From the NCBI GenBank assembly GCA_910575435.1, contig CAJTGI010000004.1:62001-126000 (forward strand): DNA of 64,000 nt, written 5' to 3'. This stretch comes from Clostridiaceae bacterium (GTDB lineage: Bacteria > Bacillota > Clostridia > Lachnospirales > Lachnospiraceae). Position numbers and translations under genes: made by a program. The notes under the pieces were generated by a model, which was given only the letters and a program-made list of their open reading frames with translations, was not told the origin of the DNA and did not search any database. Below are positions 26,035 through 35,538 of the stretch, in pieces. Numbering within the stretch: position 1 is the stretch's first letter; every line of letters starts with the position of its first letter.

Positions 26035-27489
26035 TTACTTCTTTAACCTGACAACATTGCTGAATTTGCTCCCCGCCCTGTAGCCCTTGCCCTGATAATA
26101 CAGCCTGATCTTTGCCGCAGTGACAGATTTTGCGGATATCCTGATGCTGTTCTGGCGATATTTTGAAAACGCCAGCCGCTTTGCTCGGATCCACACGCCC
26201 TGCTTCTTGACATAAATCACCACGCCGGAGCCTTTCTTCCTGCTCCATATTATATACCTTTTTCGGTTAATTTTCAATTGGGGCGTTGCCGGAATGCCCA
26301 GCAGCTTGTATTTTTTATAGGTAGATTTCTGGCCGCAGGCTCGCCTTCCCGAAACCATCTTATAGGTGCAAACCTTGTAATAATACGTCTTTCCCCTCTT
26401 ACCTGACCTGTCCGTATATTTCACGCTCTGGGTTGTGCCAATTTCTTTGTAGTCTCTACCAGGCTTTGCTGACCTGTATATCACGTAGCCGTCCGCATCC
26501 GCAGTCCTTTTCCATTTGAGGATCACGCAGTCATTCTTTTCCGTGGCAGACAGGCCAGTGACCTTTGCCAGGATCCCCTCTCCTGTGGAGTTTCCAATCA
26601 CCGTGTAAAGAACATCGTGAGAATACACGCCATTGGTGACATGGCATACGTACGCCGTGCTTCCCGCCGATGCTGTAACGCTACATGTGCTGCTCTTTGA
26701 GAGAATTTTGCCCGTGCCATGCTTTTCCCAGGCGCACCATGTGCCAGGCTTTAATTCCACCGAAAGCACTACCCGCTGCCCTGCTATGGCGTTCTTCTTT
26801 GCATCTGGAGATACGGAAAAGTCCGCCATGTCATGTATGATGACGCAGTCCTTCAGATCGGGCAGGGATAAGTTGTTTTTCGATGTATATACGGAAGTTC
26901 CCTGGGGAAATGCACTGCTTCCTACCTGGCATCGGTAGGGAACTGCAAAGCTGCTGATGCCCGTCCCATAAAAGGCAAAGGCACCAATACCTTTGAAGTA
27001 TGCCCCCTCCTGTGTCAATTCTGATAGCGAGGCACATTCATAGAAGGCATATTCTCCTATCTCTTCCATAAAAAAGGGGAAATCTATTTTTTCCAGCGCA
27101 GCGCAGCCGGAAAACGCACTGTCCCCGATGGCTTTCAGGCCCGGCGGGAGGGTTATCTGCTTCAATGCTGCGCAGTCCGAAAACGCCATGTCCGATATTT
27201 TTTCTATACTGCATTGCGATAAATCGCAGGATAATATCCTGCCATTTCCGGAAAATGCCTTGCTGCCGATTTCCACCACCCGCTGGCCGGCCAGGTATTC
27301 CGGCACGGCTATGCTGTCTTCCGTGCCATGGTAGCCTGTAATCCTGACCTCCCCATGGGAGCCAGCCACGGCATATTCAAAGCCCCCGGACATGTCCTGT
27401 GCTGATGCGCTGTCGCTAACGTTGCTAGCCGCAAAAAATGCCACGGATAATGTGGCCGCCATGATAAACTTCTTAATATATCCTCTCAT
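26035..27489 (-). CDS. Secreted BspA-like leucine-rich-repeat protein
   Basis: 484 residues from the ATG at 27489 (MRGYIKKFIMAATLSVAFFAA), with AGGAGG eight bases upstream; the longer frame would start with TTG. A signal peptide ends near residue 31 (DSASA-QD). Residues 60-200 hold LRR_5/BspA repeats (IGSKAFSGNGRILSCDLSQC, ISDMAFSDCAALKQITLPPG, IGDSAFSGCAALEKIDFP). A fibronectin-III-like segment follows (VTGLSATEKNDCVILKWKRTADADGYVIYRSAKPG). A Lys-rich C-terminus (KLKINRKRYIIWSRKKGSGVV) may bind the wall. BspA proteins act in adhesion or host binding. It is one of three such proteins in the element, and it is read together with the zinc-ribbon protein upstream. Confidence 0.82.
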   Translation of the reverse strand: MRGYIKKFIMAATLSVAFFAASNVSDSASAQDMSGGFEYAVAGSHGEVRITGYHGTEDSIAVPEYLAGQRVVEIGSKAFSGNGRILSCDLSQCSIEKISDMAFSDCAALKQITLPPGLKAIGDSAFSGCAALEKIDFPFFMEEIGEYAFYECASLSELTQEGAYFKGIGAFAFYGTGISSFAVPYRCQVGSSAFPQGTSVYTSKNNLSLPDLKDCVIIHDMADFSVSPDAKKNAIAGQRVVLSVELKPGTWCAWEKHGTGKILSKSSTCSVTASAGSTAYVCHVTNGVYSHDVLYTVIGNSTGEGILAKVTGLSATEKNDCVILKWKRTADADGYVIYRSAKPGRDYKEIGTTQSVKYTDRSGKRGKTYYYKVCTYKMVSGRRACGQKSTYKKYKLLGIPATPQLKINRKRYIIWSRKKGSGVVIYVKKQGVWIRAKRLAFSKYRQNSIRISAKSVTAAKIRLYYQGKGYRAGSKFSNVVRLKK

Positions 27490-27501
27490 CAACCATTCCT
27501 C

Positions 27502-28578
27502 CTAATCAATCTCATATACTTTCTTCTCTAATTCGCTGTCATCGATGACATTTTTCTGTTTTTTGGTTGTCTGCTTTTTTTGTTTTTGCGTAGTTTTCTT
27601 TTTTTTAGATTTCCTGGCCGGGGCTGGCTTTTTATCGCCCTTGGAATTTTCCGGCTCTTTTGTCGGCTTTGGCGGTGCAGGCTTTTTCGCTGGCCCGGCA
27701 GCCGCTGATTTATTAGTCTTTTTCTTCGTCGCCTTCTTATTTGCCATCTTGGAATCTCCTGGATCCTTTGTCGCTTCTGGCACTGCGCTCTCCTCCGCTT
27801 CCAGATTTGCATCGGCTCTTGGCTCGGCGTCTGGCATTTGCGATGTCGCAGGAATCAGCACGTCTGCAGATGCCGACACTGCTACGCCATCTGCAGATCC
27901 GTTGGATGCCGGATCTGGACTTCTGCTGCTCTTCTTTCCCGGACCATATTTTTGCAGCAGGCCCGCAGCCAGGCAGACTGCCAGCATCGCCACCACCACC
28001 GCCTTCATTTTTTTAGAGGAAACTATGCTTCCAAATACTTTTTTTCTTTCCCAGTTTTCCAGCAAGTTTTTCCTTTCCTCCTTTTTGCCGGAATCCACTC
28101 CCTGCCCCCCTGCGGCATCTGGAGCCTGGCACAGTGCCAGGATTTCCTCATCGGACAGGGGCGTGATCTGGTATACCGTGCCATTTGCGAAGGCCACTTT
28201 CTTCCCATTCCCCGCCTTCTGGTATTCCCGGACGCACCCATCGTATTCTTTCAAATACGCCTCCTTCTGCCCGGCATAGGTATGGATGCTCGGGCTTCCT
28301 GGATTTCTGTATGCTAGGCTGCGGCAGAAGAACTCCCTGATCCACACCCGCTTCTTTTCCGCCAGATCCAGCCCGATGTACAGGATGGAGTCTCCCTCGG
28401 CATCTTTGGATTTCCCAACCATGTAGCACCCGTCAATTACGGAATAAATCTGCAGTTCCTCCTTGCCATTTTCCACCCCGCCCAGGCTTCGGCCGCATCG
28501 GGGGCAGTTTTCCAGTCCCTCCATGCTGCCCAGTTCCATGCAGCAGGGGCAATATTTCAGTTTTGACGTGCCATCCAT
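27502..28578 (-). CDS. Zinc-ribbon membrane protein with Lys/Pro-rich tail
   Basis: 358 residues. Two CxxC pairs near the N-terminus (KYCPCCMELGSMEGLENCPRCGRSLGG, in parts, residues 8-34) form a zinc ribbon. Residues 45-190 form a globular region with a kinase-like flavour (DGCYMVGKSKDAEGDSILYIGLDLAEKKRVWIREFF, in parts), which resembles the start of a protein-kinase-like fold. One TM helix follows near residues 196-213. The last 140 residues are a Lys/Pro/Ala-rich external tail. The start at 28578 (AAGGAGGGATGAC) overlaps the Xre gene end by 22 bp. With BspA 12 bp downstream, a three-gene unit (Xre, zinc-ribbon protein, BspA) is likely. It may display or regulate the surface protein. No characterised homologue recognised. 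Confidence 0.6.
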   Translation of the reverse strand: MDGTSKLKYCPCCMELGSMEGLENCPRCGRSLGGVENGKEELQIYSVIDGCYMVGKSKDAEGDSILYIGLDLAEKKRVWIREFFCRSLAYRNPGSPSIHTYAGQKEAYLKEYDGCVREYQKAGNGKKVAFANGTVYQITPLSDEEILALCQAPDAAGGQGVDSGKKEERKNLLENWERKKVFGSIVSSKKMKAVVVAMLAVCLAAGLLQKYGPGKKSSRSPDPASNGSADGVAVSASADVLIPATSQMPDAEPRADANLEAEESAVPEATKDPGDSKMANKKATKKKTNKSAAAGPAKKPAPPKPTKEPENSKGDKKPAPARKSKKKKTTQKQKKQTTKKQKNVIDDSELEKKVYEID

Positions 28579-28961
28579 GTCATCCCTCCTTTTCTTTTCA
28601 CGCTGTTTACGTACATTTCGATAATGCGGAACAGGCTGTTCATCTCGTAGGAATCCAGAGCATTTGTCAGATTCTCGAACCGCTCGGAATTGGTTTCCAT
28701 GCCCACATAGGAACGCAGGGGAATCACTTCTTTTACATCCGCTTTCAAGGCAATCATGGCATTAATCAGGCAGGAGCCAGAATGAGATTCCCCATTTTCA
28801 ATGCGTACCAGCGTACTGGTAGTCACGTTGGCCATCTTTGCCAGGTCACTTTTCGTAAGATTCTGCCGCTGCCTCAGTTTTGTGATATTTCTACCGATTT
28901 CCTTAAATAATTCCATTTTCTGCTCATCATCAAATATTGCCGTGTCCGTCTGATAATTCAT
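28557..28961 (-). CDS. Xre-family transcriptional regulator
   Basis: 134 residues from the ATG at 28961 (MNYQTDTAIFDDEQKM), preceded by GAGAAGGGAAT; upstream codons lack a site. The helix-turn-helix lies at residues 22-80 (IGRNITKLRQRQNLTKSDLAKMANVTTSTLVRIENGESH, in parts). The C-terminal part is a helical dimerisation region with a motif (NALDSYEMNSLFRIIEMYVNSV) common in element-borne regulators. It overlaps the zinc-ribbon gene by 22 bp. It may control that unit or transfer functions. Confidence 0.8.
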   Translation of the reverse strand: MNYQTDTAIFDDEQKMELFKEIGRNITKLRQRQNLTKSDLAKMANVTTSTLVRIENGESHSGSCLINAMIALKADVKEVIPLRSYVGMETNSERFENLTNALDSYEMNSLFRIIEMYVNSVKRKGGMTWMARQN

Positions 28962-29094
28962 ATTCCCTTCTCCTCTCCACATTCGGGTGAAACAACTATA
29001 AGCACTCGATTTTCCATTGTCAAGATATTTTAGAATTCTATTAAGTCCATATCACTATGAATAGCATCTGCTATATGCCATTGCGTCCCCTGCA

Positions 29095-31233
29095 TCATTT
29101 CACGGTCTCCCAGCCCCAGTAGCCATTCTCACGCTTCGCATACCGAAGGGTTTTTGAAAATATTTTCCTGCCCCTCCTTGTCCGAACCTGGATGCTCCCC
29201 TCCGCCAGCAGTTTCTTCACCAAGCCTGGCGTGACCGCCTTCTTGCATGCCTCCAGATACTTGTCATTCTTCCAGATGGCGAAATCGCAGCCCGCCTCCC
29301 GGTAGCCGAAGCAGCCAAAAGATTTCGGATTCTCATATACGTCCTTCCCGCAGGCGGGACATTTCCCCAGGGAAGGGCTGTCAGATTTCTGCCGGATCAC
29401 GATATCCCTCCCCGACATGCATTCCGCCACGTCTTTCTGGCACAATGCCACGCATTCCTGCACGGTCATCTCCCCCCTGGACACCTTTTTCAGATTCACG
29501 CCAAACTGCGCCGTCTTCTCCTTGTCCAGATGGATTCCCAGCTTCTCCAGCGCCTCGATCATATAGATGCCATTTTCTGCTATCTTATAAATATCATTTT
29601 CCAAGGTGATGTAGCCGCTGTCGATGGCGTTCTTGATAATCGGCCCCCTGGTGGCCCCAGTACCGATCTGCAGGCCGCTTAGCATGGCCCGGTACTCCTC
29701 CGCATCATCTTTCTGCCCGTCATCCTCTTCTCCATCCCCATGGCAATCCTCCTTCTGGAAGGGCTTGTCCATGAAGGCATTCAGGGATGCTGTGCTATAA
29801 TGCTTTGGCGGCGATGTTTTCTTTTCCACCGCCTCAAATTCCATAGGCAGCGTTTGCCCCCTGTGGACATTAGGAAGCAATTTGTCCTTTTTCCCGGACT
29901 CCTCATATTTCTGCCATCCCTTCTGTACAAGGGATGTCCCCTTCGTCTGGAAGGATTTGCTGCCCACAGTCAATGTGATGGTTGTCTGGGCAGTCAGGCA
30001 TGGCTCCCCGCAGAACACCGCCAGGAAGCGTTGGAATACCGCCTGGTATACCAGCCTTTCCTCCTCCGTCAGATCTTCCTCTCCGGGAAATTTCTTGGTC
30101 AGGCGTATGGCTCCGTGGCTTTCCACTTTGGAGGAATCGAATATCGTCTTCTTTTCCTTCATGCGTACATCGTAGCCTCTTTCCTGAAGGAGGGAGATCA
30201 CCCGGGCCGTGTCCTCCCTGTCCCCCTCTGCCAGATACTCGGAGGAAGTGCGGGGATAGGTGACATACCCCTTCTCATAAAGTTTCTGAAGGCTGGCCAG
30301 GGTCTTGTCCGGGGTCATTTTATGCCTCTTTCCCATCACCCCCTGCAGCTTGGTGATGGAGAAGAGCTTGCCCGGCGCCACTTCCTTCTTTTCCTCCCTG
30401 ACATCCTCCACCCTGGCATCCATCCCCCGGACTTTCTGGAGTAGCCTCCCCGCCTCCTCCCGATTTCCAAATCTTTCAGGAAATGATATCTTGATAGATC
30501 CGTCTTCCAGAGCCGCCTTCCCTTCCACTATGTAATATTTCTCTGATCGGAAATTCCTGATGGCCATGTCCCGGTCATAGATCGCCTTGACGATGGCATT
30601 AATCACCCGGCCCAGCCGCAGCAGCTTCCCGGCCTTCACGCTCACGTACCTGGTGAGGTTAATGCCATAGAGCCAGTCTATGTATGTCCTGGCAAATCCT
30701 TCCTCTGCCGTGCGGTCGAAGTTCTGGTCGGGCTGGAGCCTTTCCCGGATGCCCCTGCCCAGGGTGGCGGGGGACTGGTCGTCCTCCCAGAGGCGCATGA
30801 CCTTCCCCCCGTACCCCGCATTGTCCAGAATCAGGCGGACAATCACTTCCCCTTCCCGGTCGGCATCCCCTGCATGGATCACGTATTCCACGTCCTTCCT
30901 TTTCAATAGTTTGCAGATGGCATGGAACTGGCGTTCCACCCCCTCGTCCGCCTCTTTCCTCTTTGCCTTGGGATCATACCTCTTCAGCAGGGAGAACCGA
31001 AATTCCTCCGGGAAGAAAGGCAGGATGTCCAGCCTCCAGGGATAACTCTTGCCCGGCTGGTAATCCTCCCTGTATTCTTCCACGTCAATTAGCCCGAACA
31101 GATGCCCGAACCCCCATGTGACGATGTAGTTTTCCGATTCCAGGTACCCGTCCCCCTTCTGGAACTTCTCCCGGAGCCCCACCGCTATGGAGCGTCCCAG
31201 GTTCGGCTTCTCCGCAATCACTAATTTCTTCAT
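29095..31233 (-). CDS. topB: DNA topoisomerase III (conjugative-element type)
   Basis: 712 residues, normal for TopB. The TOPRIM start is KKLVIAEKPNLGRSIA with the acidic metal cluster HAGDADREGE near residues 117-126. The active-site Tyr lies in VTYPRTSSEYL (about residue 328). The final region has a Cys-rich zinc domain (CPACGKDVYENPKSFGCFG), as in Tn-borne topoisomerases. It decatenates DNA and is a marker of ICEs and plasmids of Clostridia. The ATG at 31233 has GGGGGATTTTT upstream. The 135 bp upstream hold three hairpins (31270-31350). The DUF5688 gene precedes it. Downstream (28961-29095) nothing recognisable was seen. Confidence 0.95.
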   Translation of the reverse strand: MKKLVIAEKPNLGRSIAVGLREKFQKGDGYLESENYIVTWGFGHLFGLIDVEEYREDYQPGKSYPWRLDILPFFPEEFRFSLLKRYDPKAKRKEADEGVERQFHAICKLLKRKDVEYVIHAGDADREGEVIVRLILDNAGYGGKVMRLWEDDQSPATLGRGIRERLQPDQNFDRTAEEGFARTYIDWLYGINLTRYVSVKAGKLLRLGRVINAIVKAIYDRDMAIRNFRSEKYYIVEGKAALEDGSIKISFPERFGNREEAGRLLQKVRGMDARVEDVREEKKEVAPGKLFSITKLQGVMGKRHKMTPDKTLASLQKLYEKGYVTYPRTSSEYLAEGDREDTARVISLLQERGYDVRMKEKKTIFDSSKVESHGAIRLTKKFPGEEDLTEEERLVYQAVFQRFLAVFCGEPCLTAQTTITLTVGSKSFQTKGTSLVQKGWQKYEESGKKDKLLPNVHRGQTLPMEFEAVEKKTSPPKHYSTASLNAFMDKPFQKEDCHGDGEEDDGQKDDAEEYRAMLSGLQIGTGATRGPIIKNAIDSGYITLENDIYKIAENGIYMIEALEKLGIHLDKEKTAQFGVNLKKVSRGEMTVQECVALCQKDVAECMSGRDIVIRQKSDSPSLGKCPACGKDVYENPKSFGCFGYREAGCDFAIWKNDKYLEACKKAVTPGLVKKLLAEGSIQVRTRRGRKIFSKTLRYAKRENGYWGWETVK

Positions 31234-31269
31234 AAAAATCCCCCATTCTTACTCAGCCCGCAAGTTCAT

Positions 31270-31350
31270 AGCGAACTTCGTTCGCTTTGCGTAAGCACAA
31301 AATCTGCAAAAGCAAACTGCGTTTGCTTTGTGAAAAATTTATTTTTCACA
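31270..31350. repeat. Array of three hairpins upstream of topB
   Basis: Two related 22 bp units, AGCGAACTTCGTTCGCTTTGCG-type at 31270-31291 and 31311-31332, are each a palindrome (GCGAAC/GTTCGC and GCAAAC/GTTTGC). A third near-palindrome (TGTGAAAAAT...) follows at 31329-31350. All lie in the topB leader region, between the DUF5688 stop and the topB start. Confidence 0.7.
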
Positions 31351-31367
31351 CTATCACTCCTTTCCGT

Positions 31368-32177
31368 TTATCGCCCGCCCCTTCTCATCGGGGTGCTGCG
31401 GGCCGCCTTCCTTTGCTGCCTGTCCTGCTCCCTTTCGGGGGAATCCTGGTCTCTCGCAACTGACAGTTCATTGGTGTTCCTTTCATATCGCAATGCCTTC
31501 CATCCCAATATTTCCCTAGGCTTTATAACCGAAGAATTGACGCTCTCTATAGTCTCTTCCAATTCAGATATCTTCTTCTGCCCATCGTCCGGCAAAACCA
31601 TCATTTCGTGGATGGAGCTGGGAAGCACGATCAGGTCTGATTGCAGGCTCTCGGACAAATCCTGCAGGACCTTCTTATCCTCGTAATACATTGCTCCCGC
31701 ACCCAAGACTCTTGTTTCATTGGAAACCAAATATACATCTTGAACCTCTGGCGATTCCAGCACATCCGCCTGCGGGCTCTCCTCTATTTCGGGAATGTCC
31801 GCCGCTTCAAAGTCTTTCATTACGTCCACCAGTTTTTCTATCTTGGGCGGGAACAATTCCGGCGTGTTCCTGGCGGCGGCTTCGTGCAGCCCCTCCTCGT
31901 CAAGGGACATGGCCTCTGCCAGCCTGTCTGAAATCACCAGGCTGGTCACGCCCTCCGCATCACGCCCCAGTAGCAGCCTGTATATCATGGCATATTCCCC
32001 ATCCTCCGTGTAGCGGCCAGGCACGTTCCCATACCCTTCATATGTATCTCGGCTGACGAGGGAGGAATATATCCTCCTGTCATAAATTCCCTGATCCAGC
32101 ATCCGATCCACCTGTACCAGTATCTGATTCGCCTGGCCCACGCCAGGGATCGTCGCCCCATTATTTCTCTCGTCCAT
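31368..32177 (-). CDS. DUF5688-family protein
   Basis: 269 residues from the ATG at 32177 (MDERNNGATIPGV), where GGAGG is five bases upstream; longer forms start at 32207. The conserved DUF5688 signatures are seen: YRLLLGRDAEGVTSLVISDRLAEAM, LHEAAARNTPELFPPKIEKL, VYLVSNETRVLGAGAMYYED and SDLIVLPSSIHEMMVLPDD (each in part). The family is common on Lachnospiraceae mobile elements and encodes soluble proteins of unknown role, often next to conjugation genes. The basic C-terminus (RQQRKAARSTPMRRGGR) may bind nucleic acid. It lies between the ArdC-like gene (112 bp upstream with a CCATGCT/AGCATGG hairpin at 32252-32275) and topB. Confidence 0.7.
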   Translation of the reverse strand: MDERNNGATIPGVGQANQILVQVDRMLDQGIYDRRIYSSLVSRDTYEGYGNVPGRYTEDGEYAMIYRLLLGRDAEGVTSLVISDRLAEAMSLDEEGLHEAAARNTPELFPPKIEKLVDVMKDFEAADIPEIEESPQADVLESPEVQDVYLVSNETRVLGAGAMYYEDKKVLQDLSESLQSDLIVLPSSIHEMMVLPDDGQKKISELEETIESVNSSVIKPREILGWKALRYERNTNELSVARDQDSPEREQDRQQRKAARSTPMRRGGR

Positions 32178-32288
32178 TTCATCCTCCATTTCTGCACGGC
32201 CAGACATTCTGCCGCACGCTTCTCGTTATTCCTGCATCACGCCCCACGATGCCATGCTTCCCTCCGGCAGCATGGGGCAGGCCTCCCG

Positions 32289-34877
32289 CTATCTTCCCTT
32301 TTTCCTGGCATTTCTGTCTGGCATTCTCGCCTTGGGCCGTCCGCCTTCCCTGGCCTCCTCCCTTGATGCCTCCTGCCTCTCTCCCGCTTTCTTTATTTCC
32401 TGTTCCAATTCCTCCCCTGCTTGCCGCCTCAATTCCTCTACTTCTGAATGATGGGATGGGAATTGGGAAAGGAATTTGATGGCAGAGCCATCCCCATCCC
32501 CGACATCCTGCCTCTCCGTTGTATGAACCGTGGCATCCCCTCTCCTTGTATCAATGGAAAACTGGACTTTTTCATAGCCAAGATAGTGGCATTCTTCTTC
32601 TGTCCCCTTTTCCCATGCAGCATCCTGGTCGCCATATTTTTCTAAAATAGTTGCTTTCTTTTCATTAAATTCCCGGTCAGCAGATTCCATCAATGCGTCA
32701 AACTCTGATACGGTATAGATCGTATTTTCTCCAAACGCATGGCTTTCGCTCCACTCACAGGTAATGCTGGGGAAGAAGTCCCTCCGGCCATAGAATGCAT
32801 TTTTGCTCACGATATACGCCTTACCCTCTTTTTCCTCAGGCATATCAGAAATCCTCTGGGATCTTCCATCGGCTTGGCTATAGCAGTACAAAGGCACGTC
32901 AGGATTCCGAACAAGAATCATGGCGGCCATTCTTTCAGATGCCCTAGCATAGCCGGATGTCAGCAAGACTTCCTGCACGGCTTTTTGATTGCCTTTCCGG
33001 CTCTCCTTGTCTCGTTCCTCTAGCGCATTGCTAGGCTGCATGCTGGAATATTCCTCCAGCCTGCTCCTGATCTCCTCTGTAGAGACCCCCAATTTTGCTT
33101 CATAGTCGGCGTAATCCCCTGCCCACTGGGTCAGCTGCTCCTCCTCTGGAATGTTCAGTTCTTCTTCCAGGGCGGCCAGTTCTTGAATCTGGGCATGATG
33201 GGAAACGTTTGGCTTTTCTGTATCTCCTAGCCTTTCCTCATCTCCCGGCATATCTCCGGGGCGCTCTGGCATCCTCACTGCCCCGTCCCGCTCCATCATG
33301 CCCAGACTGTCCAAAAGCCGTCCATTTTCCTTCATGTACCGCATGCTACCCATGCGCTCCATGAGCTTTCCTCTGTCCAGGGCATCTACTTTTTCCATGC
33401 CCGCCTGGGATAACCGTTCCTGAACTTTCTCCCTTCCCTGATGCTTCTCTTCCCCATCCGACAAGTATTCCTTCCCATCAAAGGAATAATGAACGTATTG
33501 TCGCCCATGTTCCTCATACAGCCCAAGCACCGCTATGCCATTTTCCTCTGGGGGAATGACGGTGTTCTTCTCCGTCTTTTTGTCAATCCACTCCAGCTGC
33601 CTTGCCGAAAAGTTCAGTTCTGGGTGGTGGTGTCGGGCTTTCTCGGTAAACAGGCTGGAATCGATGCCATCCGTTTCCCTGCAGCCGGGAAGGGAATGCA
33701 CCATCATGAAATCAACATCCCGGATGTCGGTGATGCCATCCGTGAGGCAGGCTTTGCCTCTCTTCCTGTAATAGACCAGTTCCTTGCCATTCCAATCAAA
33801 GAGTCCAAGGATTTCTACCTTTCCAGTCTCCTCCCGACGTTCCAATGCTCCCTGTTCCAGAGCGGCTTCCTGTTCAAGTTCCAGGGAGCGGAGCTCCCCC
33901 TTTTCAATCAGGTAATCCGAAATCTCCCGCGCAGCTCTGACCGCCGAAAACAACTCTTCTGGATTTTTCTCCAATAACTGTATCCAGTCCTGTATGTACG
34001 CCTTGTGGTTCCGCATCTGCTCTTCTGTCACGGCTGCGGTGCCTAATTCCTGTGCCGTAAATGCAGAAGCAATCTCTGCCCTGAGTTCCTCCCTTGCATA
34101 TCCCGGCGTTCCCTTGGCAAATGATAAGTCCCTGTGCAATCGGGAGGGATGCCCCGTGGAATGGGCTGCCTCGTGGAGGAATGTGGCCATATAGTCGTAA
34201 GCGTCATGGAACTGTTCCACCTTGGGCATCCTGATTGCATCCGCTCCAGGGGAGTAATACGCCCGGTCTCCCCCCTCTTCAAATTTCACGCCCATGTTTT
34301 TCAGGAGGATGTCCCTCCGTTCCAGCAAGTGCTCTGCCGGAAAGCTGATTTCCTTTTTCTCTCTAGCAGGGATTCCCTCAATCTGCTCCGCATTGAATAC
34401 CGTGGAGTTTTTCGTGAAGATCGTGACCCTCTTGGCGTAGTCCTCCCTGCTAAGCGCTTTCCGAAGCTCCTCCGCATCCTGGTAGGTGATATTCTTTTTC
34501 CGCTCCTTGTCATAATAAGTAAAGAACTCGATCTGGGTGCCCCGCTCCCCCTTCTTGATCCTCCAGCCCTTTTCCTTCGCCTGGAGGAAGGTGCACCATC
34601 TGGAATCTCCGTACCCCTTCTCCTGCGCCACGCAGTTCAGCCACAGGCTGTTAGAGCCCCTGTATCTTGCCTGCGTCGTCGCATTCTGGGGCGCTTCCCC
34701 TAGTTCCCAGTTCCGTTCCCATGGGATGATGTCTTCCTTTAGCGCAGAGAGAAAGCCCTCGATCATCTTCCGGCGCATCTTGTTGTCTCTCATAAGCTCT
34801 GCCCCCTTCATTGAAAGCGCCCCGGCCCGGCCGGGCTGGGGCGATGCCTGCTTGGGAAATGTCCTTTCCCGTCCCAT
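32289..34877 (-). CDS. ArdC-like antirestriction/zincin protein, large
   Basis: 862 residues from the ATG at 34877 (MGRERTFPKQ), which follows GAGAGGAAGATAGC and sits one base after the SpoVG stop (TAGcATG). Residues 30-130 are an ArdC N-terminal ssDNA-binding domain (IPWERNWELGEAPQNATTQARYRGSNSLWLN, in parts). Residues 140-330 form a zincin peptidase-like domain with HEAAHSTGHPSRLHRDL and the family's YAREELRAEIASAF. Two modules with FDWNGKELVYYRKRGK and EEHGRQYVHYSFDGKEYLSDG (YodL/LPD-type) follow, then a charged C-terminal region. ArdC-type proteins protect incoming ssDNA from restriction after conjugation. This gene and SpoVG are an operon. The late domains are unknown. Confidence 0.8.
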   Translation of the reverse strand: MGRERTFPKQASPQPGRAGALSMKGAELMRDNKMRRKMIEGFLSALKEDIIPWERNWELGEAPQNATTQARYRGSNSLWLNCVAQEKGYGDSRWCTFLQAKEKGWRIKKGERGTQIEFFTYYDKERKKNITYQDAEELRKALSREDYAKRVTIFTKNSTVFNAEQIEGIPAREKKEISFPAEHLLERRDILLKNMGVKFEEGGDRAYYSPGADAIRMPKVEQFHDAYDYMATFLHEAAHSTGHPSRLHRDLSFAKGTPGYAREELRAEIASAFTAQELGTAAVTEEQMRNHKAYIQDWIQLLEKNPEELFSAVRAAREISDYLIEKGELRSLELEQEAALEQGALERREETGKVEILGLFDWNGKELVYYRKRGKACLTDGITDIRDVDFMMVHSLPGCRETDGIDSSLFTEKARHHHPELNFSARQLEWIDKKTEKNTVIPPEENGIAVLGLYEEHGRQYVHYSFDGKEYLSDGEEKHQGREKVQERLSQAGMEKVDALDRGKLMERMGSMRYMKENGRLLDSLGMMERDGAVRMPERPGDMPGDEERLGDTEKPNVSHHAQIQELAALEEELNIPEEEQLTQWAGDYADYEAKLGVSTEEIRSRLEEYSSMQPSNALEERDKESRKGNQKAVQEVLLTSGYARASERMAAMILVRNPDVPLYCYSQADGRSQRISDMPEEKEGKAYIVSKNAFYGRRDFFPSITCEWSESHAFGENTIYTVSEFDALMESADREFNEKKATILEKYGDQDAAWEKGTEEECHYLGYEKVQFSIDTRRGDATVHTTERQDVGDGDGSAIKFLSQFPSHHSEVEELRRQAGEELEQEIKKAGERQEASREEAREGGRPKARMPDRNARKKGR

Positions 34878-34878
34878 G

Positions 34879-35538
34879 CTATCTTCCTCTCTTATGCTCC
34901 TGCCTTTTCGGATTATGAGCGACAGGCCTTTCTTCCGCAGCTCTCGCCGGGGCATCCATGTCCTTTCCGATGGCATCCTCCAAGGCTCCCAGCACTTTGC
35001 TGTTCATCTCCATCCGAAAGTCCTTGGTGATTGGATAGCATACGTCCTGGAAGTCGCTCCGATTCCTCACTGACGGCATGGAAACCCAGTTTCCCTTCTC
35101 GCTGCCGTGCACGACCACGTTTTTCACGGCAAAGCAGTTATTCAGCACGATGCGCCCTCTCCCTTGGATGTCACGCCCTTCCTTGGTGTAGGGCGTGATA
35201 TTTGCCGTGACGCTCAGTCCCTCCTCCCCATAGGAGCATGTCCTCTCGTAAACCTGATGGTCTTCCTGATTGTCCTGATAGCACTGCAGGATGTTCCCGT
35301 TCAGATCTTCACGGAATCCCCTCGTGACCGGGTGGCATAGATCTTCATACACCGGGCGGTTGTCCCTGTCCACCTCGTGCGTGTTGTAATTGGGCATGGC
35401 GACGAAGGGGCCGTTCTTCCCCTGGTACACTTTGATTCCCGTCACCTTGAAGGAACCCTCAAAGATGACGCTTGCGAATGCCTTCAAGTTTGCCCCCTCG
35501 CTCTCCGCTACCCTCTGCACGCTCACTTTGTAATCCAT
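34879..35538 (-). CDS. Double SpoVG-domain protein
   Basis: 219 residues. Two SpoVG-like modules are seen: residues 1-90 (LKAFASVIFEGSFKVTGIKVYQGKNGPFVAMP, in parts) and about 100-190 (VTANITPYTKEGRDIQGRGRIVLNNCFAVKNVVVHGSEKGNWVSMPS, in parts). SpoVG is a small site-specific DNA/RNA-binding protein, normally a single module of about 90 residues. Duplication in one chain is odd and would act like a built-in dimer. The basic tail (PVAHNPKRQEHKRGR) adds nucleic-acid binding. The start at 35538 has AAAAGGAGGACAAGACT. It leads an operon with the ArdC-like gene. Confidence 0.78.
   Translation of the reverse strand: MDYKVSVQRVAESEGANLKAFASVIFEGSFKVTGIKVYQGKNGPFVAMPNYNTHEVDRDNRPVYEDLCHPVTRGFREDLNGNILQCYQDNQEDHQVYERTCSYGEEGLSVTANITPYTKEGRDIQGRGRIVLNNCFAVKNVVVHGSEKGNWVSMPSVRNRSDFQDVCYPITKDFRMEMNSKVLGALEDAIGKDMDAPARAAEERPVAHNPKRQEHKRGR

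Noticed and set aside
25505-29095. Attachment sites (att) of the element.
   Set aside because: No tRNA gene or direct repeat at the border could be found; the other end is outside the window.
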